Below are positions 55,845 through 64,000 of a stretch of DNA of 64,000 bases, one piece after another (within the stretch, counting starts at the first letter, position 1; each line of letters starts with the position of its first letter). The notes under the pieces were generated by a model. The model saw nothing but the letters and a program-made list of their open reading frames with translations, made no database searches and was not told where the DNA came from. Position numbers and translations under genes: made by a program. The stretch covers positions 96,117,152 to 96,181,151 of the forward strand of contig OV050030.1 in assembly GCA_920105625.2 (NCBI GenBank). Reading direction: 5' to 3'. Source of the DNA: Clusia tigrina. Taxonomy: Eukaryota; Arthropoda; Insecta; Diptera; Clusiidae.

Positions 55845-56135
55845 TGTTCGTAGTAACACTATATTTAATTATAAATACTCGTATTTTAGTAATATAACAA
55901 TGTCTCTTAATATAACAATGTTTAACTCTATTAATTTAACTCTCTCTCTCTCTCTCTCCTCGTTTAATTTTGTATATGTATTTTTGATGTATTAGCATAG
56001 CTTGCACTGTGCAAATAAAATTCTCCCCAGTTGATCATATACCTTAAGCACACGTAGTTGCAGTTTTTATTATCGGTCGTTTAAAAATTGAATAGTTCAA
56101 GCGGTTGGTAAAAAGGCTTACCATTCCCATAAACA
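55845..56135 (+). repeat. 5' LTR of BEL/Pao element A
   Basis: Starts TGTTCGTAG where LINE sequence ends and finishes CCCATAAACA directly before a tRNA-Trp primer site. It holds a (CT)n run near 55938-55960 and AATAAA near 56015. No partner LTR is in the window because the element's 3' half is missing. Confidence 0.7.
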
Positions 56136-56137
56136 TT

Positions 56138-56155
56138 TGGTGACCCCGACGTGAT
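56138..56155 (+). promoter_or_regulatory. Primer-binding site, tRNA-Trp
   Basis: TGGTGACCCCGACGTGAT is the exact complement to the 3' end of tRNA-Trp, the same site as in some avian retroviruses, and sits 2 bases after the LTR. Confidence 0.88.
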
Positions 56156-56761
56156 ATCGGTTGCGTTTTTTCATTTAATTCGTTTTTGGATTGGGTATTC
56201 CAACGGGCTTTTACTTGGTTGGAACTTTTCCTGCTAAAATTGGTTGGCTGGAAAATACACCGACGCCTTCTTTTTGACTTTGTGTGACCTTCGGGGATAA
56301 TTGGGGATTCAAACACTTGGTTTGATTCTCACATTAAACATTATCTGCTCGCTGCCGCTGTCAGCGCAATTTCGGTTACTTCGTTTACCTTTCGTTGCCG
56401 GTGCATACGAGTATATTGCTTTCTCGCTGCTTCGTTTAGTGTCGCTACAGTTGTGTTCGGTCAATTCAGTTCGTTGCAATCGTGCTGCTACCTATATTGT
56501 CATATTAATTGATTACTTTGTGATCGTGACTTTCTATAACACAGCTTTAGTGTTCGGACATAATAAGTTCATTAAACGTGTGCATTTAAATGCAAGGCTT
56601 AAAATAATTACCTAAAGTTTAGAGGCAAAATAAATACGGTTTCGGACATAACGGTACTCTCTATTTCTCAGTTTACCTTTCGTTGTAGCTACACTAGACA
56701 ATATCGGTACTTTTCGTTCGTCATATCGGTTTGTGATTTTTAGTTTACAGCAAATACTACC
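56156..56761 (+). other. Leader of BEL/Pao element A
   Basis: 600 bp between primer site and gag ATG. No convincing gene. The TTTCGTT repeats near 56375-56730 (CGTTTACCTTTCGTTG occurs twice) are part of the leader. Confidence 0.6.
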
Positions 56762-57960
56762 ATGTCAAGATCAAAGAAAGGTATAACATTCCGTGTCAAA
56801 TCCAGCGGTTCTGGAAACGGTTAATAAAAATCGGATGTTCTTGGCGCGTAAAAGTGCATGGTTCATCTCGCAATTGCAGTTAATACAGAAGGGACTAACT
56901 GAAATTGTGTTACGTTCATCTGATGAATTACTGCTTTCCATCAAATTGGAGCAGCTCAATCGATTGCAAGAGCAGTTCGAAGACGTGCAATTTCAATTGG
57001 AGATGGAGGACCATGAAGAAATTGAGAGTGATGCACGATGCCAATTTTTTGAATACGGAGATTGAATCTGCGATTGCCAAAGAGCTAAAGGAGCGTGCGT
57101 CTTCAGGTGCGATGGCATCTACTCCCAAGACAGTTTTCGGCGGAGGCTCAGATGTTTCAAACTGTAAAACTTCGTATTTGCCGAAGTTAGAGTTGCCACG
57201 TTTCGATGGTACGATCACTGAGTGGCCTGACTTTTGGTCATTATTTGAAACAATATTTGGCAACCATCAAAATTTAAAGGGCGTGGAAAAATTCCAGCAT
57301 TTAAAATCTTGTTTGAGTGGAACAGCGATGGATGCCATTCGGTCATTGGAAATAAATGACCAAAATTATATTAATGCGGTAACTTTGCTAAAATCTAGAT
57401 TTGATATTAAACGCATTCAGGTTCAGACACATGTTAAGGAAATTTTCAATCTAAAGACGGTTCGTGATGGCTCTGCCATTGGTTTAAGGCAAATGTGTGA
57501 TAAGATTAAATCTCACCTTCGAGCCTTGTACTCTATTGCCGGTCGAGATGAATTTCTTGATAGTGTGCTCATATATCTGGTTAACAGCAAGGTCGATGCT
57601 GGAACCAGAGCGAAGTGGGAGAAGGAATCTCCTTCGCACGACATACCAACGTGGGAATCTATGGTGAAGTTCCTGGAGAAGAGATGCCGGATAATGGAAG
57701 GTATAACTGCAGCCTCGGTAAGCCAGACACTGAGCAAGCAGGTGGGTACTAAACATGCGTTCGTCACAGGTCATTCCTAATCAACCTTGCACATTTTGCA
57801 ATGTAAGGTAGCATGCAATTATTTCCTGTTCGCCTTTTTTAAGGTTATCTCCCACCTTACGGTTTAAAGAAGCCAAAAGGCGACAGCTATGTATTAATTG
57901 TTTGAAACCAGGGCATATTATCAAAATTGCAAATCTGTCTGTTGCAAGCAGTGCTCACTA
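56762..57960 (+). pseudogene. Gag of BEL/Pao element A
   Basis: Starts MSRSKKGI at 56762 and shifts frame near 56815 and 57030. The middle carries the BEL gag domain (YLPKLELPRFDGTITEWPDF, LSGTAMDAIRSLEI, LKSRFDIKRIQV, FLDSVLIYLVNSKVD, MVKFLEKRCRIMEG). The zinc-knuckle region after 57780 (CTFCN, CINCLKPGH) is read in other frames with a stop. The main open part is 291 codons (56905-57780). Confidence 0.9.
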
Positions 57961-57965
57961 AGCAT

Positions 57966-59925
57966 CATACAATATTACATTTTGATCGCATTGCTTCGCC
58001 TCAAGCTGCTGCTGTAATATCAAATTGTTCTAACCTTTCTGCTCCTGCCCACAATTCACAGGCAGCCCTGGTGTCAACTTCACTTCTGAACTCTCAGCTT
58101 GCCACATCAAGCGCAATGCCTGAAGATTTTATTTTTCTCGCTACTGCAATTGTGTTTTTGAAACCAAGAACAGGAAACCCGATTCCATTCAGAGCAATCC
58201 TTGATTCCGCTTCACAATTAAATTTTATAACAAATCGTGCCGCTAGTCAGCTACAACTCAAAACAACCAAATCAAAAACCCAAGTGTCTGGAATTGGTGA
58301 AAGGGATTTTGTGGCTGACCAAACTGTTGATATCTGTTTTCAATCTCATGATGGTGGTTATCATACCTCAATCACAGCCGTTGCCATTCCTTCGATCACC
58401 AACCATCAACCCAATATCTCTTTAAATGCAACATTTTGGAATATACCTTCAAATATAACTCTTGCCGACCCAACATTCTTCAAATCTCAGCGTGTGGATA
58501 TTTTGATTGGAGCCGGACTCTTCTTTGATTTGATGTGCGTCGGCCAAATTCGATTGAGCCCAACCTTACCACTCCTTCAGAAAACAAAGTTAGGCTGGAT
58601 TGTATGTGGTGGAAGACAACCTTCCACTAGTAAAATTGTATCTTTAGCAGTCGTCGATAAACGTGCTTCAGAAAATGATTCTGATGGCTCTTTAGAGCAG
58701 CTATTAAGGAGTTTTAGGGAGGTAGAGCATTTTGTTGAGACTGAGCGTAAGGCTATTAATGAAAGCTCTGAGTGCGAATTGCACTTCAAAAACAATGTTA
58801 AACGTTTAAGTTCTGGCGAGTACTCTGTGCGTCTTCCCACAAAACATAGCATTGACCTCCTTGGTGAATCGTATCAGCAAGCATTATTGCGCTTTAAGTC
58901 TTTAGAAAGAAAGCTTCTTCGAAACACTGAATTACGAATTCAATACTCATCATTTATTAAGGAGTACAGAGATTTAAATCACATGTCACTTGCCGACGAT
59001 TGTTACCTTGGCACTGCAACGTATTTTTTGCCTCATCATTGTGTTTTTAAGTCAGACAGCACAACAACAAAATTGCGAGTTGTGTTTGATGCGTCGGCAT
59101 AAACTTCCACTGGCTATTCGCATAGCGATTTGCTGATGGCTGGACATACAATCCAGCCAAATCTTTTCAGTATTCTATTACGCTTCCGAACCTTTGAGAT
59201 CGCTCTAACAGGAGATATATGCAAAATGTACAGATGTGTACGAATGCAGCATCCTGACTATTTTCTTCAATGCATTTTATGGCGTGACTATCCAGAGGAA
59301 AATATACAAATATATAAGTTAGATACGGTCACATACGGTACTAAATCGGCGGCATTTTTGTCTATTCGTACCATGCATCAATTAGCTTATGATGAAGAGC
59401 GAGTTCTGCCAATCGGTGCAGAGACAGTTCGCAGAGATTTCTATGTTGACGACCTCATTTCAGGAGGAAATTCTGAAGACGAAGTCACGGAGATTATGCG
59501 TCAAACAACTGAGCTCCTTAATAACGGAAATTTCAAATTAAGAAAATGGTGTTCCAACAATTCTAAGGTGCTAAACCAAGTTCCAAAAGAAGATAAAGAA
59601 AAATATTTGAGATTTAGTGATGGGAGCGACGTGACCAAAACTCTTGGCTTGGTATGGGATCCTGTGGCAGATTCTTTCTTGTTTTCATACATGCCACACT
59701 CACTTCCGGGTAAAGTGACAAAACGATCGGTATTGTCCACCATTGCCCGATTTTATGACCCATTAGGCTTGATTGGTCCTGTCATCACTAAGGCCAAAAT
59801 CTTGCTTCAACCACTATGGAAGGACAAGGTAGACTGGGACGAGAGCTTACCCCAGACACTTTATTCAACTTGGGTAAATTTATTGGAAGAATTTAAAACA
59901 GTAGTGAGTTCTAAATTTCGTTCAT
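57966..59925 (+). pseudogene. Protease and reverse transcriptase of BEL/Pao element A
   Basis: The protease motif is FRAILDSASQLNFITN, followed by QRVDILIGAGLFFDLM and KTKLGWIVCGG. RT starts with PHHCVFKSDSTTTKLRVVFDASA and a TAA at 59100-59102 exactly where family members have Lys. It resumes with MLMAGHTIQPNLFSILLRF, then DICKMYRCVRM and the box FYVDDLISGG, then FYDPLGLIGPVITKAKILLQ of RT/RNase H. It is cut at about 59925. Apart from the stop, the two frames are long and clean (391 and about 265 residues). Confidence 0.9.
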
Positions 59926-59929
59926 GGTT

Positions 59930-60060
59930 TTGGTACTTCTGCCTCTTTCACAACCCTCAATTCAGCCCCCTCCCACACCCGTTTGCAGGATTTGCTGCCA
60001 AGCACCGAGCTGTTTCCAGCGATATGGCTCTGGTAAGCAAAGCCTTAAACCACCATCTGT
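59930..60060 (+). other. Junction segment shared with palindrome arms
   Basis: Between BEL A and BEL B lies about 130 bp. Part of it, 59983-60052 (TTTGCAGGATTTGC, CCGAGCTGTTTCCAGCGATA), is the diverged copy of 8710-8780 and its mirror in the right arm. It carries no motif that I can assign. Confidence 0.6.
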
Positions 60061-60580
60061 AAAGGAATTCCTGAAATTCCTTGAACTTAAATTACAGTCA
60101 TTGGAAGCTTTAGGAGGAAGACTCAAAAAGGATGCGGCAGATTAAGGACGACCAAGGACATAACAGACGTTAAGTGTCTCAGTGCCTACAGGTCCAGCAT
60201 GCAACACATGCAACCAACATCATGCTCTATTCCAATGTCAAGATTTTCTCAAGATGACACCAAGTCAGCGCTTAAACACAGTCCAAAAAGCTAAATACTG
60301 TGTAAACTGCCTCAAAGGTGGGAACAATGCCAAATCTTGCGTGTCAGGCAACTGCACAAAGTGCCATAAAAAACACAAAACATTGCTTCATTTGGGAGGA
60401 TCACAATCGACGGAGGCATCAAACAGCACAATCAGTCTCCTAAAACAACGCAAAATGCCCCAGTATCACTTACGGCTGCTCGAGATCCGTCAATACAATC
60501 AACCACAGTATCGCTCAGCACGATTTGCGCGACCATTATTGATTAGTGGGGTCAACAACTTCATTGCCAAGCACTTTTAG
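60061..60580 (+). pseudogene. Gag end (zinc knuckles) of BEL/Pao element B
   Basis: Begins with SVKEFLKFLELKLQSLEAL, the end of the gag domain. After a stop come the knuckles CNTCNQHHALFQCQDF, KYCVNCLKGGNNAKSC and CTKCHKKHKTLLH in one 132-residue frame. The upstream gag is missing. It is a different BEL family from element A. Confidence 0.85.
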
Positions 60581-61310
60581 ACAACGGATCACAAGCGTAA
60601 TTCATAACAAAGGCGGCTTGCGAACAAAATCGGAGTAAAAAAGAACCAGTGCATTATTGGGATAGAAGGCATCGGTCAAACACAGAGCCGCATCGCTGAA
60701 AGGGTCAACTTGCAGCTCCAATCAAGGACGACTGACTTCACCAAGAGAAGTGAAGCTCACATTTTACCAGTGATTGTTTCCAAGCAACCATCAAGCAGAA
60801 TCAACATATGCAATTGGAAAATCACGAGCAACCTCCAATTATCTGACCCCGATTTCTATTAATCCAGATGCATCGATTTACTCCTTGGAGCAGGGCTCTT
60901 CTACTCGACATTGTGCATTAGACAAATACCAATAGGAGATAGAGGACCTGTGCTGCAAAGTATCTTTTTCGGCTGGATATTTGGAGGTGAATACACGAAA
61001 CAAGATTCACCCATCACAACTACCACTTGTGGCATCTGCACCAAAGATGAGTCACTTAACGAGACAAGTGGAAGAATTGGCCAAAGCGCAACAAAAACAG
61101 CAACATGTGCAGTCCACACTGGTCAGGAGAATGGTTCCTTCAACGACACTCTTGAAAAATTCTGGCAACTTGAAGGATGTGATACACCCAACTGCAAGTT
61201 TACAACCGCCGAGAGTGGTTGTGAAGAACAGTTAACTGCCGTTACATACTACTTCAAACCAACTGGGAGAATCGCGGCAGTTAGCTCTGCAACGGTGCAT
61301 GACAATTGAA
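60581..61310 (+). pseudogene. Protease region of BEL/Pao element B
   Basis: Degraded protease motif LLDNGSQA (DNG in place of DSG/DSA) followed by a stop and FITKAACEQN, then GIEGIGQTQSRIAE, LLLGAGLFYSTLCI and IFFGWIFGGEYTKQDSP. Frames change several times. The 60911-61309 frame has the longest continuous part. Confidence 0.8.
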
Positions 61311-61439
61311 CGAAAAATGATAAAAAATTCCTGAATTCAAGGCCCAATATGTAGCTTTCATGCGAGAATACGAGAAGGTTGGTCATATGGAAGAGATTGA
61401 TATAAATAGTATCAAGAGTTCCCACTAATTTCTTCCACA

Positions 61440-62163
61440 TCTTGCCGTTTTGAACCCAGACAGCTCAACGACAAAGCTAAGAGTTGTATTCGATGCTTCA
61501 GCCAAAACATCAACCAATGTCTCTTTAAACAATCTTCTGGCAACAGGACCAACTATCCAGGAAGATGTGTTCACTATTCTTTTGCGTTTCCGGCTCCCAC
61601 GATCTGTCTTTACAGCTGACATTGACAAGATGTATCGATAAGTGCGGGTAGATAAGGATGATCAAAAATACCAGCTTATCTTGTGGAGGAGACGATTCCT
61701 CACATCCCATGAAGTGTTATGAGCTCACGACCCTCACCTACGGTACAACGTCTGCACCATATTTGGCTATGCGCACAGTTCAGGCTGTGGCTGACGATCA
61801 AGCAACAAATACCAACTAGGAGCAGAAGCCGTAAAATCCTATTTTTATGCCGACGATGTGTTGAGCGAATCTGATCATCTCTCCACTGCATGTGAAATAC
61901 AGCGGCAACTTCGACTCATGTTAAGTTCTGCGGGTTTCAATTTACGGAAATGGTGCGCGAATCACCCAAGGTTATTAGAAGAAATTCCAGTCACAGACCG
62001 TGAAGTAAATATGGAATTCGGTGATACACTGGACGACAACATTAAAACAATGAGATTGACCTGGAGCCCTTTTAATGATGACTTTAAGGTCAAGGTCGTT
62101 GAAGTAGAATCCGGTAGAATAACAAAGCGGTCACCCTTAGCAGATATTTCCGGTATTTTTTGA
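61440..62163 (+). pseudogene. Reverse transcriptase of BEL/Pao element B
   Basis: Contains NPDSSTTKLRVVFDASAKTS, LLATGPTIQEDVFTILLRF, FTADIDKMYR then a stop, and a catalytic box FYADDVLSES (usually YVDD). It continues to FNLRKWCANHPRLLEEIP and ITKRSPLADISGIF. Small insertions near 61700 break the frame. RNase H is mostly absent. Confidence 0.88.
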
Positions 62164-62469
62164 TCCCCTTGGCTTCGTCGCACCCCCCAGTCACGACCAC
62201 AGCAAAAATACTTCTTCAACAACTGTGGAAACTTCAAATAGACTGGGATACAGAACTCCCCGCAGACCTGGTATCAAGAGGCGTGATACCAGCTAAAGTG
62301 GTAGACAACCTGTTTTGGCTATCCTGCACAGATCTATGACAAATTTGGCCACTCCAACTGCAGGAAAAATAATGGCCCGAAACATTACGCAAAAATGAGT
62401 GCGCTGCACCAGATCCAAGCCTAAGTTTTCAATTAAGTGATGGGAATTTTGCCAGCAACCAGCGTCATT

Positions 62470-62708
62470 CCAACTCGACCGTTTGTCCATAGTGGAATGG
62501 ATTATTGCGGACTTTTTTGGGTACACTAAAAAAATTCGTGGCAAGAAGCCACATAAGGCTTACATCGCAGCCATTTCCTGCTGCGCAACAAAAGCAGTTC
62601 ACCCAGAGGTTGTAACCGAATTGACGGCCGAAGCATTTATCGGAGCACTGAAACGCTTCACGCCTCGCAGCGGACGATGTAACACAAAGACAATGAAAGT
62701 CAAAGAAA
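62470..62708 (+). pseudogene. Integrase fragment of BEL/Pao element B
   Basis: One frame carries WIIADFFGYTKKIRGKKPH, then KAYIAAISCCATKAVHPEVV and LTAEAFIGALKRF. This is the integrase core around the first catalytic Asp and its downstream helix. It stops at SGRCNTKTMK, just before the second Asp motif, where CsRn1-like sequence begins at about 62709. Confidence 0.85.
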
Positions 62709-64000
62709 CTACAGGCCCCGCTCAACGAACTTCCGAAAAACCTCACGAAGAAGAAGGCGGCGATTAACTGGACGACACAAACGGAGCAGTCCAAGGCGAG
62801 TATCGCAGCGGCCGCAGATTCAGCATTCCTCTCGCCTACCGCGCCAATCGCCCTCTACACCGACGCATCGAGCACCGCCATCGGAGCGGCACTCAACGAA
62901 GAGCAACCCGATGGGACCTGGAAGCCTCTGGGGTTCTTCTCTAGGAAGCTCAATCCCACAGAAACTCGCTATCGCGTCTACGACAGTGAGTTGCTCGCGG
63001 TTTATGCCGCAGTCAGACACATCAAGAGGATCCTGGAGGCACACGTCTTCACAATTCACACGGACCACAAGCGGCTCAACTTCGCCGCACACCAACTCTC
63101 GGACAGGCAACGCCGAGGCAGAGCCAGCACCTGGAGTACGTCCTCCAATTCAACGCACGATTTGTGTACGTTCCCGGGGGTGAAAACGTTGTGGCAGACG
63201 CACTTTCGCGAACCTGTACGGTCTCGTTGCCTTCCATCCTCGACGAAGCCACTATCTGCCTGGAGCAAGCCTCAGACGTAGAGCTGCCTCACCTGCTGGA
63301 GAACCCGCGTATCCAACTGGATCGTCTCGTTTTCAACGACAGCGAGATCTACCGTCTGGTTACCGATGGGGCGACTCGGCCCTATTTTCCACCCAACCTG
63401 CGTCGAGCGGCGTTTGGCATCGTACACGGATCATCCCACCGGAGTGGTCGAGCAACGGCGAAACGTCTGATGGCAAAATACTTCTGGCCAAGCATGCGCA
63501 AGGACGCGCTCCGCTGGGCCCGTGAATGCCAACCATGCCAACGCGCGAAGGTCCATCGCCACAATCGCGCCGAGTTGCAAAGCTTCGGGGAGACAGATGA
63601 CAGGTTCTGCCACGTTCATGTTGACCTGATCAAGCTACCGCTGATGAGAGGACTGTCACACTGCCTGACCATCATCGACCGCTTTTCCGGATGGCCGGTG
63701 GCTGTCCCACTCCCGGACAATCGAGCTGTGACCGTCGCACGAGTCTTCTCCCACAGTTGGGTCTGCAATTTCGGCACGCCACTCATCATCACCTCCGACC
63801 AGGGGGGTCAATTCGAGGGGGAGCTATTCACGGCTCTCGCGAAAATGATGGGCGCTAACCATGTTCACACAACGCCTTACCACCCACAGTCAAACGGCAT
63901 GGTGGAGAGACTACACCGCACACTAAAAGCGGCCTTGATGTGCAGTCCAGACACACCATGGCCAGACGCCTTGCCAACTGTGCTATTGGGGATGCGGACG
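62709..64000 (+). mobile_element. Inverted second copy of CsRn1-like RNase H and integrase
   Basis: Reverse complement of about 50900-49609 (position sum 113609), with few differences. It starts abruptly in the RT/RNase H connection (LQAPLNELPKNLTKKK region), passes through RNase H (ALYTDASSTAIGAAL) and the integrase zinc head, and reaches the core (TSDQGGQFE, NGMVERLHR) before leaving the window. Because it is 5'-truncated inside coding sequence and fused to BEL B, it probably arose by rearrangement rather than ordinary LTR insertion. Confidence 0.92.

Noticed and set aside
55938..55960. CRISPR-like or regulatory CT array
   Set aside because: It is a simple (CT)n run inside an LTR. There is no repeat-spacer structure anywhere in the window.

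Overview
The window looks like repeat-rich, probably heterochromatic DNA of a fly (Diptera, most likely a brachyceran). It is AT-rich and consists almost entirely of nested and broken transposable elements of dipteran type: jockey-like LINEs, BEL/Pao, mdg3-like and CsRn1-like Ty3/gypsy elements, an insect errantivirus with an env remnant, mariner transposons, and a possible Helentron. I see no intact ordinary host gene and no bacterial-type features. The one gene-like open frame that I cannot assign to a transposon has a stop codon in the middle and is present twice.

The dominant structure is a giant inverted repeat. Bases 1-17557 are the reverse complement of 23472-40837, at very high identity by eye. 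The differences are a few larger indels (238 bp in the env/LTR region, 42 bp near 3.53 kb, about 77 bp of TA-repeat length), small indels and scattered substitutions. The left arm runs off the window. From outside to inside each arm carries: an mdg3-like LTR, a (TA)n tract, an errantivirus relic (LTR, env, integrase tail), LINE relics, a 302-codon frame with one internal stop, Ty3/gypsy integrase scraps, two more LINE fragments, and a BEL/Pao 3' end split by a jockey-like LINE that itself carries a 1.6 kb insert.

The 5.9 kb centre (17558-23471) explains part of how the palindrome formed. The left BEL copy continues to its gag and 5' LTR on the minus strand (21.47 to 17.56 kb). On the right, a mariner cut off after its first catalytic aspartate abuts a BEL integrase core, which is followed by the 3' end of the LINE. 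The right side keeps a continuous BEL-LINE-BEL arrangement with a matching target duplication. The left side has lost 1045 bp of it.

Outside the palindrome are: a nearly complete but defective mdg3-like retrotransposon (40563-46045, minus, tRNA-Pro-type primer site, protease missing); an internally deleted mariner at its LTR end (46053-46952); a GC-rich CsRn1-like element (48772-52528, minus, gag mostly deleted) inserted in a dispersed repeat; an endonuclease fragment with a terminal hairpin (53.5-54.05 kb); a LINE 5' end interrupted by an insert with 79-bp inverted repeats and a tRNA-like promoter; and two different BEL/Pao elements joined head to tail (55.85-62.7 kb). These run into a second, inverted copy of the CsRn1-like RNase H/integrase region that leaves the window at 64000.

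Nothing here forms a metabolic or regulatory pathway. The genes are those of mobile elements (gag, protease, reverse transcriptase, RNase H, integrase, env, transposase), and most are pseudogenes. The layout would suit a small-RNA-producing transposon graveyard or a foldback hairpin transcript, but that is inference only.
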